Shown here: in pieces, positions 17,303-24,077 of the stretch
Layout of the letters: each line of letters starts with the position of its first letter
How positions within the stretch are numbered: position 1 is the first letter of the stretch
From: JACPUW01 sp049115495
Lineage (GTDB): Bacteria > Bacteroidota > Bacteroidia > CAILMK01 > JACPUW01
Length of the DNA: 64,000 nt
Reading direction: 5' to 3'
Assembly (NCBI GenBank): GCA_049115495.1
Contig: JAGDZV010000013.1
Location: forward strand, 62,001 to 126,000
Translations under genes and position numbers: made by a program
Notes under the pieces: model-generated
What the model was told of the DNA's origin: nothing
What the model saw: only the letters and a program-made list of their open reading frames with translations
The model's database searches: none

Positions 17303-17516
17303 GGCTTTCGGTTTCAATTGATTTTGACAACTGCTTGGTATAGTAGAACAGCCTAATTGAAATGATTATCCATAAGGTTAGTATATACCAATGCAGAATG
17401 GGTACATTGAAAATAACAAACTTGTTGCTTAGCAATGAAATTACAGGGTATTGAAATGCAATAAGTGCAAGCCAACCCAAAATTTCTAAACGCTTTGCAA
17501 CAAGTTTGTTTATCAT
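17295..17516 (-). CDS. Small two-helix membrane protein
   Basis: I do not recognise this 73-residue protein. It has two hydrophobic stretches (about residues 13-30 and 38-58, LHWYILTLWIIISIRLFYY) and a charged tail. It sits between the symporter (stop at 17538) and the SLC5-kinase, overlapping the latter by eight bases, so it is surely part of the operon. The symporter already has its own DUF4212 subunit, so this could be the corresponding small partner of the SLC5 module of the kinase. That is inference from position, size and topology only. Confidence 0.7.
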   Translation of the reverse strand: MINKLVAKRLEILGWLALIAFQYPVISLLSNKFVIFNVPILHWYILTLWIIISIRLFYYTKQLSKSIETESHE

Positions 17517-17537
17517 TATGAGATTATTATAATTTCT

Positions 17538-19265
17538 CTAGTGCGCTGAAGCTTCTCCAGCACCTGATGGAATTCTAATATCTTCAACCAGTTCTTGAAC
17601 ATCGGTAGGTGGCGCAGCTGTAAACCTAGATACGATAATTGCCACTGCGAAATTTATGATCATACCAATGGTTCCAAACCCTTCTGGTGAAATTCCAAAC
17701 CACCAATCTTCTTTGGCATCGGATCCAATTAAACCAAACTTGAACTTAAGAATGTAAAATATGGTAATTCCAAGACCTACAACCATACCTGCAATAGCAC
17801 CTTCTTTATTCATTCGTTTGCTGAATATTCCCATTACAATAGCTGGGAAGAATGATGCAGCAGCTAAACCAAATGCAAGAGCTACAACGGCAGCAACATA
17901 ATCAGGTGGGTTAATACCAAAGTAACCCGCTACAACTACAGCTACTGCAGCAGCAATACGAGCGGCGAAAAGCTCACCTTTCTCCGAAATGTCAGGCTTA
18001 ATTTGCTTTTTAAATAAATCGTGAGCCACTGATGTTGAAATAACTAATAAAAGGCCAGCAGCGGTAGACAAAGCTGCAGCCAAGCCACCAGCAGCTACTA
18101 ATGCAATTACCCAGTTTGGTAGTTGAGCAATTTCAGGGTTAGCCAATACCATTATATCACGGTCAACCGTAAGCTCATTACCGGCCCAACCTTTTTCAGC
18201 TGCAATAGCTGCAAAATCGGCATTGCCTTCATTATAGTATTGTACTTTACCATCACCATTCTTATCTTCCCAACCAAGCAATCCTGTTTTCTCCCAGTTT
18301 GCTACCCAGTCAGGAAGCGATGCATATTCTTTATCGCTTACAGTTTCAATTAAGTTAGTTCTTGCAAATACTGCCACTGCGGGAGCTGTAGTATAAAGGA
18401 TGGCAATAAATAATAAGGCGTAGCCAGCAGATTTACGAGCATCTTTAACTTTTGGCACTGTAAAGAACCTAACAATTACGTGAGGTAATCCCGCTGTACC
18501 CACCATTAAGGCAGCAGTAATAAAAAATACATCCCACATTGACTTTGAACCATCTGTATATGCTGCAAAACCCAGCTCTTTGTGCAAGCCGTCAAGTTTA
18601 TCGAGCAAGTGCACCCCATCGGCAGCACTACCACCAAAACCTAGTTGTGGCAAAACATTACCTGTCATTTGAATTGAAATGAAAATAGCCGGAACCATAA
18701 AAGCAAATATCAATACACAGTATTGTGCTACTTGCGTGTAAGTAATTCCTTTCATACCACCTAATACAGCATAGAAGAAAACTATAATCATTCCAATAAT
18801 TACTCCAACATTTACATCCACTTCAAGAAAACGTGAGAATACTACACCAACACCACGCATCTGACCTGCCACATAAGTAAACGATACAAATAGCGCGCAA
18901 ATAACGGCTACGGTTCTAGCCACATTAGAATAATATCTATCACCAATAAAATCTGGCACTGTAAATTTTCCGAATTTTCGTAAGTAAGGTGCTAATAATA
19001 ATGCTAAAAGCACGTATCCTCCGGTCCACCCCATAAGGTAAACCGAACCATCGTATCCCATAAAAGAGATTAAACCTGCCATTGAAATAAATGAAGCAGC
19101 TGACATCCAATCTGCAGCAGTTGCTAATCCATTAGCCAAAGGTGATACGCCACCGCCTGCTACATAAAAGTCTTTTGTTGAACCCGCACGGCTCCATATT
19201 GCAATTCCTATATAAAGGGCAAATGTGGCTCCTACGAGTATATATGTCCAAGTTAAAATATCCAT
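17538..19265 (-). CDS. Sodium:solute symporter, acetate-type (VC_2705-like large subunit)
   Basis: This SLC5-family inner-membrane transporter of 575 residues probably couples sodium entry to acetate or propionate uptake. Thirteen or so hydrophobic helices include the family motifs ATAADWMSAASFISMAG, GGMKGITYTQVAQYCVL and GLAAALSTAAGLLLVIS. A long extracytoplasmic insert (about residues 300-365) is typical of the VC_2705 subgroup that pairs with DUF4212 proteins. The insert contains a DKNGDGKVQYYN stretch that fits a calcium-binding EF-hand loop. The DUF4212 gene is 10 bases upstream, and the kinase, prpE and acs lie downstream, which supports a short-chain acid as cargo. The actP symbol is avoided because this is not the classical ActP subgroup. 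Confidence 0.88.
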   Translation of the reverse strand: MDILTWTYILVGATFALYIGIAIWSRAGSTKDFYVAGGGVSPLANGLATAADWMSAASFISMAGLISFMGYDGSVYLMGWTGGYVLLALLLAPYLRKFGKFTVPDFIGDRYYSNVARTVAVICALFVSFTYVAGQMRGVGVVFSRFLEVDVNVGVIIGMIIVFFYAVLGGMKGITYTQVAQYCVLIFAFMVPAIFISIQMTGNVLPQLGFGGSAADGVHLLDKLDGLHKELGFAAYTDGSKSMWDVFFITAALMVGTAGLPHVIVRFFTVPKVKDARKSAGYALLFIAILYTTAPAVAVFARTNLIETVSDKEYASLPDWVANWEKTGLLGWEDKNGDGKVQYYNEGNADFAAIAAEKGWAGNELTVDRDIMVLANPEIAQLPNWVIALVAAGGLAAALSTAAGLLLVISTSVAHDLFKKQIKPDISEKGELFAARIAAAVAVVVAGYFGINPPDYVAAVVALAFGLAAASFFPAIVMGIFSKRMNKEGAIAGMVVGLGITIFYILKFKFGLIGSDAKEDWWFGISPEGFGTIGMIINFAVAIIVSRFTAAPPTDVQELVEDIRIPSGAGEASAH

Positions 19266-19275
19266 TATCTATTCT

Positions 19276-19530
19276 TTAGTCGTTTTGATCGTATTGATTA
19301 TCTAGTTTATTCATTAGTCTTACGTATACCCATATTAGAATTACGAAAACATAAATTGAGCCTTGTTGTGCAAACCAAAACCCAAGCTTAAAGCCACCCA
19401 TTTGAATGGTGTTGAGTTGGTCTACTAATAATATTCCGAAAACATATGAAACCAAGAACCAAATTCCCATGAGTATTGTCAGGTACTTTAGGTTGGTTGT
19501 CCAATACTGTTGTGCTTTTGCTTTTTCCAT
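19276..19530 (-). CDS. DUF4212 symporter small subunit
   Basis: This is an 84-residue membrane protein with two helices (about 15-38 and 50-72). The lead KAQQYWTTNLKYLTILMGIW and the centre GGFKLGFWFAQQGSIYVFVILIWVY are the hallmark of DUF4212, the small partner of VC_2705-type sodium:solute symporters. It directly precedes the large subunit (10-base gap) and follows the porin gene (13-base gap). It probably stabilises or gates the transporter; no catalytic role is expected. Confidence 0.9.
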   Translation of the reverse strand: MEKAKAQQYWTTNLKYLTILMGIWFLVSYVFGILLVDQLNTIQMGGFKLGFWFAQQGSIYVFVILIWVYVRLMNKLDNQYDQND

Positions 19531-19543
19531 GTTGTTATAGATT

Positions 19544-20794
19544 TTATATATAAATCATCGCCTGCAAGGTGAATCTATTAGTATTTACACCTGTGGCTGA
19601 GTTGTTAATATTATATTCAGCTGATAGCTTAGCATTATGACCACTAATAAACCAGTTGGCACCTAAACCTATGGTATTTGCGGCATTATCAAATGCTTCC
19701 ATATTTCTTATGCTAGTAGCTATGTATGGCTGTAGTTTGCCTTTGTCTGTAAATTCAGGTAGTGTATAGCCTGTTTGCACATATGCTATATTTCCTGTAG
19801 CAATAAGATCGCTGGTACCCAATAGTTTGTAGTTAGGGCCAAAATCAAAATTATAGTAAACACCATAAAAATTAATTGATGCTCCTTTTGAACCTAATGG
19901 TGAATCGTAGAAAACATCAACTGCCCATAAATTTACATTATGGGTGGTAAAATCGCCACCATCACTTTGACTAACCGTACCATCTGGGTGAGAAAAGAAA
20001 CCAGCGCCTATATTAAACACCTTTTTTGTGCCCAAATATGATCCTACAGCATAAGGTAAAAAGTTACTCTCATTGTCTAAAAACTCATATTTAAAATAAC
20101 CTTGGTAAGCATATTTACCCAAATTACTATTTAACGCCCCGCTATTTTGTAATGCCAAAGTTTGATAAGAAGCATCATTGCCCAGTGCAACATTTCTTTG
20201 GGCATCAAGTGAGTTTATTGTCGGGTTATTTAATGCGAGTCTGTAATCGAAATTTCCGATCTTGCCTTTTGCATAAACCCCCATGTGACGTGCAAATTGA
20301 TCAGATGTGCCAATGGTTGCCCAGTTGAATCTTGGTGCATCCAAAGTCATTATATTAAGCGTGCTTTGATTGGTTAACCTTGATATGCCATTCCAATAAT
20401 GCAAACCACCACCAATGCTCAAGTATTTATCTACCACTTTGTATTCGCTCCAAGCATCGTGCATGAAAATAGCTGCGCTTGGGCTTTTACCAACAGGATC
20501 CATTCCACCAGCATTCAAACTATTTAACCCAAAATGCGCAAGTACTAGAAACCGGTCGCTAATTTGAGAATACATTAAAACACGAGATCTTCTTAAAGAT
20601 GTATTGAACTCGGTATTGCCCTCACTATTCTGGCTACTTTGAAGCCATATTTGGTTCCATTGAATAAGTCTAAAGTACTTAGAACCATCCTCATTTAGTG
20701 TAACCTTTAATCCACCTGAATATTCATCAGAACCTTGTGCTAAAACTCCTAGAGAAAAGAAGCTAAGCACCAATAAATTACTTAAAACCTTCAT
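19544..20794 (-). CDS. Outer-membrane porin-like beta-barrel protein
   Basis: This is a 416-residue predicted outer-membrane barrel. A signal peptide (MKVLSNLLVLSFFSLGVLAQ) starts at the ATG at 20794; the frame also permits a TTG at 20803. The rest is alternating beta strands with aromatic girdles, for example YFRLIQWNQIWLQ, LNINVWAVDVFYDS-like strands and a final strand ending FTLQAMIYI, which suits Bam recognition. It resembles the phosphate-selective porin O/P superfamily in style. As the first gene of the acetate operon, it may pass short-chain acids across the outer membrane. The 226-base region upstream, up to the HTH gene, should hold the operon promoter; only imperfect TAnnTTTG-like boxes are visible there. 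Confidence 0.8.
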   Translation of the reverse strand: MKVLSNLLVLSFFSLGVLAQGSDEYSGGLKVTLNEDGSKYFRLIQWNQIWLQSSQNSEGNTEFNTSLRRSRVLMYSQISDRFLVLAHFGLNSLNAGGMDPVGKSPSAAIFMHDAWSEYKVVDKYLSIGGGLHYWNGISRLTNQSTLNIMTLDAPRFNWATIGTSDQFARHMGVYAKGKIGNFDYRLALNNPTINSLDAQRNVALGNDASYQTLALQNSGALNSNLGKYAYQGYFKYEFLDNESNFLPYAVGSYLGTKKVFNIGAGFFSHPDGTVSQSDGGDFTTHNVNLWAVDVFYDSPLGSKGASINFYGVYYNFDFGPNYKLLGTSDLIATGNIAYVQTGYTLPEFTDKGKLQPYIATSIRNMEAFDNAANTIGLGANWFISGHNAKLSAEYNINNSATGVNTNRFTLQAMIYI

Positions 20795-21020
20795 TAAAAT
20801 CAATTAAGTGTTAGAAACTCTCTTAAACAGCCACGTTCATTTGTTCTATTGCCTTAATTGAATGCGCACTCTCTTTCGGCCATTCAAATATGAAAATCAA
20901 GTACTTAAGTTGAATATTTGGTGTACTTTTATGCTAATTGGTATAGCTAATCATTACCACCTTAGAAATCCTGGCCTAAATCGCATTTGCTTTAAAGAAA
21001 CCCAAAATTGTTCTGATTTA

Positions 21021-21449
21021 TTAAAATGGACGGTTTTGGCCAACAAAACGTTCCCACTTAATGAGCATAAATTTATCACCCAACTCAGTTATCATCATAC
21101 CTGCCCCTTTCACCGCGTCTTTATCTGAGAGAAGGTCAACAAGTTCAGAATGACTAACAATTTTGTATGTTGGATGGTAGTTATAGTTCTCTGGTCTTTT
21201 AATCTTGTACTTTTTAACCCAGTTCATTACCGACACATGGCTTACCCCCAAAATTCTTTCAATTTCTCTATAGCTCAAACCTTCTACATATAGCTGAATT
21301 GCCTTAGTTACATAATAATCGTCAATTTTCTTACCCAGTTTATCTACGGTAAAATAATAACTGCACTTTTTACACTTAAAGCGCTGTCGCCCCTTTACAA
21401 CCCCACTTTTTATTACTTGCTGGCTTTGACAATTCGGACACTCTTTCAA
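21021..21449 (-). CDS. Zinc-ribbon HTH protein, IS1 InsA-like, possibly a domesticated regulator
   Basis: This 142-residue protein begins with a C4 zinc ribbon (Cys4, Cys7, Cys26, Cys29: KECPNCQS, FKCKKCSYYF) followed by a helix-turn-helix at about 58-80 (YREIERILGVSHVSVMNWVKK). These are the two domains of IS1 InsA. The C-terminal ~60 residues are unfamiliar. There is no InsB/DDE gene and no flanking inverted repeats or target duplications, so it does not look like an active insertion sequence. The only in-frame start is TTG at 21449, because a TAG lies two codons earlier. It stands 226 bases upstream of the acetate operon on the same strand. A DNA-binding regulator of that operon is a reasonable inference. 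Confidence 0.75.
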   Translation of the reverse strand: MKECPNCQSQQVIKSGVVKGRQRFKCKKCSYYFTVDKLGKKIDDYYVTKAIQLYVEGLSYREIERILGVSHVSVMNWVKKYKIKRPENYNYHPTYKIVSHSELVDLLSDKDAVKGAGMMITELGDKFMLIKWERFVGQNRPF

Positions 21450-21466
21450 GTACTATACCTTTTTAG

Positions 21467-21474
21467 CAAATATA
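21467..21474 (-). promoter_or_regulatory. TAnnTTTG element upstream of the HTH gene
   Basis: On the minus strand TATATTTG matches TAnnTTTG exactly, 17 bases before the TTG start at 21449. Two TTGCTAAA copies flank it at about 20-base spacing. This could be an operator for autoregulation, or chance in AT-rich DNA. Confidence 0.4.
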
Positions 21475-21568
21475 TACTTATTTAGCAATATTTATTTAAC
21501 AGCACAATTGAACTGAGTTATATGCGCCTGTAATTCAATATATAAAAAAACCAGAAGAATGTAAACCC

Positions 21569-22654
21569 TTAATCGTTGAGTCCGTCAGTTGCCGGCTTGC
21601 GCACCAACAATTGACCTTTAGGAATATCGGTTAGTTTTCTAGACTCTACCACATTTGGTCTTTGTTTTAGCCATTGCTCACTAAAGCTCCCCTTCTCTAT
21701 ATTTGGAAAAGTTCTTTTTTTACCAAAGCCCCTCTTATAAAATGATTTCATCAATGAAATTGGACCAAACCTACTTCGCTTTAGTACTTTACGGCTAAGC
21801 ATTGCACTTTTCCAAGAGCGCCAAATTAAGTCCGATTCGGTTTTATCTTTTTCAGCCTTTTCTTCTCTGCCAGCCACTACAATTTCATCCACTGGAATAT
21901 CTAAAAGCATGGTATTTTGACCATAGCCGTCAAGTGCAAATTCATTAATTACATTAAGAGGATCATTCTCTCCTAAATGGCCATAGTAAAGCGCTTCGAT
22001 AACCTTTGCATCACTAAATTCTTTTAAAAAGTACTTTGGGTGCCCCAATTCTAAAAGTCTATTTCTTATAGGTAGTGATAATAACTTACTACGTCCGTTA
22101 TCTACAATTATAACATTTACCTTGTTGGAATTTAGCAAGGAAATGAGCTCAAATGAATTGTTAGCCGATTGGCACAATAATGGAGCAATGGCATGTAAAT
22201 CAACCAGCATAGGCACCAACTGATCAATTGTAATAATCAGTATTGATGTTACATTTTCAGCCAAAAAGAACTTGGAAGTTCCTTTTTTGGTAAAAAGTGC
22301 AGTAGGTAAATCACAACTGGCAAAGGCACAACCAGAAATGTAAACCACATTGTAATCACTTGGCTCCTTTAAAGCATTTAAGTTGGCTCGGTGTTCTAAT
22401 CTTTCCTTTAGCGTAATTTCTCTAAGCGCCGGGTCTTGCTCAATATAGTATGCATTTTTTCCTGATTCTTCAATTATCTTGAGAGAAATATGAAAGGCAT
22501 TGTCAGCTGAAAAAGCCCAGTGTAGTTTTCCTTTTCCCTTTTGAAAAGCTGTTTCGAATTCAACTAAAAAATGGTCCAAATTTTGAATTACCTTCCGCCT
22601 AACGGCTAAGGCCTTATCAGAAATTTGTTTGCTATTTTCAGGCTGAACTTGCAA
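21569..22654 (-). CDS. LutB-like (LUD domain) protein lacking iron-sulfur cysteines
   Basis: This 361-residue protein follows the layout of LutB/LldF, the Fe-S subunit of the lactate oxidation complex. A helical lead (AVRRKVIQNLDHFLVEFE), a KLHWAFSADNA segment, a LUD-type core (SGCAFASCDLPTALFTKKGT, then LVPMLVDLHAIAPLL) and VDNGRSKLL at about 184-192 all line up. In LutB the next segment is the first CxxCxxC ferredoxin cluster; here it reads LLELGHPKYFLKEFSD, with no cysteines, and the second cluster is also missing. It therefore cannot bind 4Fe-4S clusters in the usual way. The start must be TTG at 22654 because a TAA precedes it. It follows rpiB by three bases. The function is unknown. Confidence 0.7.
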   Translation of the reverse strand: MQVQPENSKQISDKALAVRRKVIQNLDHFLVEFETAFQKGKGKLHWAFSADNAFHISLKIIEESGKNAYYIEQDPALREITLKERLEHRANLNALKEPSDYNVVYISGCAFASCDLPTALFTKKGTSKFFLAENVTSILIITIDQLVPMLVDLHAIAPLLCQSANNSFELISLLNSNKVNVIIVDNGRSKLLSLPIRNRLLELGHPKYFLKEFSDAKVIEALYYGHLGENDPLNVINEFALDGYGQNTMLLDIPVDEIVVAGREEKAEKDKTESDLIWRSWKSAMLSRKVLKRSRFGPISLMKSFYKRGFGKKRTFPNIEKGSFSEQWLKQRPNVVESRKLTDIPKGQLLVRKPATDGLND

Positions 22655-22657
22655 TTA

Positions 22658-23083
22658 CTAACAAGCTATTTTATCAACTCTTCTTTGATGTCGTCCCCCT
22701 TCAAATTGCACATCAATATATGCCTTAACTATATCCTCAGCTTCTTCGTTTGTTATAAACCTTGCTGGTAGGCATATTACATTAGCATTATTGTGTTGCT
22801 TGGCTAAGGCTGCGATTTCTGGCAACCAACAAATGGCAGCCCTTACATTTTGGTGCTTATTAGCGGTCATAGCCACTCCATTGGCCGACCCGCATATTAA
22901 AATCCCAAAACTTATATCTTCTACACTTCCTGCTGCTTCAGCAACCTGATGGGCATAATCGGGATAGTCAACAGAATCTGGACCAAATGTTCCTTTATCT
23001 TCAAATTCTAAGTGACTAAATGCCTGCTTTAGGTGTTCTTTTAGATCGTATCCGGCGTGATCGCAACCAATGGCTATTTTCAT
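22658..23083 (-). CDS. rpiB: Ribose 5-phosphate isomerase B
   Basis: This enzyme interconverts ribose 5-phosphate and ribulose 5-phosphate in the pentose phosphate pathway. The RpiB hallmarks are present: MKIAIGCDHAGY at the N terminus, DYPDYAH (about 37-43), ILICGSANGVAMTANKH with the catalytic-side cysteine, RAAICW and NNANVICLPAR near the centre, and a C-terminal GGRHQRRVDKI. The length of 141 residues is normal. The ATG at 23083 is used; a longer frame begins with TTG at 23104, but that codon lies inside the promoter box. The LutB-like gene follows after three bases, so the two are cotranscribed. Confidence 0.93.
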   Translation of the reverse strand: MKIAIGCDHAGYDLKEHLKQAFSHLEFEDKGTFGPDSVDYPDYAHQVAEAAGSVEDISFGILICGSANGVAMTANKHQNVRAAICWLPEIAALAKQHNNANVICLPARFITNEEAEDIVKAYIDVQFEGGRHQRRVDKIAC

Positions 23084-23101
23084 GAACAAAAAAGATTTTG
23101 G

Positions 23102-23109
23102 CAAAAATA
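23102..23109 (-). promoter_or_regulatory. TAnnTTTG promoter element of rpiB
   Basis: The minus strand reads TATTTTTG, an exact TAnnTTTG, 18 bases upstream of the rpiB ATG at 23083. It supports a promoter in the 54-base gap after tatC and argues against the longer TTG start. Confidence 0.5.
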
Positions 23110-23137
23110 CGCACTTAAAATGAGCAAGAATTCTTTG

Positions 23138-23971
23138 CTACTCCCCCTCTTCTTCAAGTTCTCTTTTTCTAACCGCTGCTGCTATAAAAATAGAAGTTTC
23201 GTACAAGATAAAAAAAGGAATGGTTAGCAGAATTTGGCTCATTATATCGGGTGGTGTAATAATAGCCGAAAGAATAAGAATAACCAACAAAGCGTGTCTT
23301 CGATAGGTGCGCATAAGTGGTGCCGAAACGAGCCCAACTTTCGCTAAGAAGTAAACAATTATTGGCAACTCAAAAATGGCTGCAGCAGCCAAAGTGACCA
23401 TGGTAATAAGTGATATATAACTCTGTATATCAATGGTGTTTTGCAATTGATCCATAAAGGTGTAATTCACCAAAAACTGAATTGAAACAGGAGCCAACAT
23501 AAAGTAGCCCGTTAATACACCTAAAAAAAATAGGATTGAACCAGAAAAGATTATGCCCCGCAAATATTTGCGCTCCTTGGTTCGCAATGCAGGCTTTAGA
23601 AATTTCCAAGCTTCAAAAAGCAAATACGGAAAAGCAATAACAAAACCAGCCACAACCGAAACCAACAAGTGCTGGGTAAATTGCCCCATAATTTTTCGGT
23701 TAATCAACTCAAAATTCAAATTCTCAATACAAAATGCGTTGTTACCAAACAATTGAGATAGGTCGCAGAGTTTTCTGTAGGTCCAAAAATCAAGTTTTGT
23801 AGGCCCTTCAATTACGGCCACTATCCATTTTCTACCGGCAAAAGCCACTATTGCCCCTATAGCAATTGCCGAAATGCTTCTGATTAAATGCCACCTAAAA
23901 ATCTCAAGATGGTCAAGAAACGACATTTCATCGTCTTGCTCTGAATCTTCTAAAAAAGGCTGATCAAGCAT
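23138..23971 (-). CDS. tatC: Sec-independent protein translocase subunit TatC
   Basis: TatC is the twin-arginine signal-peptide receptor in the inner membrane. Six hydrophobic helices, the opening MSFLDHLEIFRWHLIRS, FLKPALRTKERKYL, the FxxGxxxGYFMLAP helix with VSIQFLVNY, and YRRHALLVILILSAIITPPDIMSQ are all diagnostic. The length of 277 residues is slightly above average because of an acidic N terminus (EDSEQDDE) and a larger first periplasmic loop with two cysteines. No tatA gene is nearby. Its promoter box ends four bases before the ATG. A terminator of the PorP operon lies just upstream at 24028-24058. Confidence 0.95.
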   Translation of the reverse strand: MLDQPFLEDSEQDDEMSFLDHLEIFRWHLIRSISAIAIGAIVAFAGRKWIVAVIEGPTKLDFWTYRKLCDLSQLFGNNAFCIENLNFELINRKIMGQFTQHLLVSVVAGFVIAFPYLLFEAWKFLKPALRTKERKYLRGIIFSGSILFFLGVLTGYFMLAPVSIQFLVNYTFMDQLQNTIDIQSYISLITMVTLAAAAIFELPIIVYFLAKVGLVSAPLMRTYRRHALLVILILSAIITPPDIMSQILLTIPFFILYETSIFIAAAVRKRELEEEGE

Positions 23972-23975
23972 GGGG

Positions 23976-23983
23976 CAAAAGTA
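23976..23983 (-). promoter_or_regulatory. TAnnTTTG promoter element of tatC
   Basis: The minus strand reads TACTTTTG then CCCC then ATG, identical over 15 bases to the hldD start region. Only four bases separate the box from the start codon, so the transcript would be leaderless or nearly so. Confidence 0.5.
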
Positions 23984-24027
23984 GTTTAGCGCTTAACAAC
24001 TTCGGTATTGAAAGTCCTTAAAAAGAA

Positions 24028-24058
24028 AAAGCCCTTACCTGGGGAAGGTAAAGGCTTT
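24028..24058 (-). terminator. Intrinsic terminator of the adhesin-PorP operon
   Basis: On the minus strand AAAGCCTTTACCTT, a CCCC loop and an AGGTAAGGGCTTT arm pair with one interruption, followed by TTTCTTTTT. It lies 20 bases past the PorP stop and separates that operon from tatC. Confidence 0.8.
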
Positions 24059-24077
24059 CTTAATAAATAACACAGGA

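Noticed and set aside
21021..21449. Active IS1-type insertion sequence
   Set aside because: No InsB/DDE reading frame, no terminal inverted repeats and no target duplication around the InsA-like gene.
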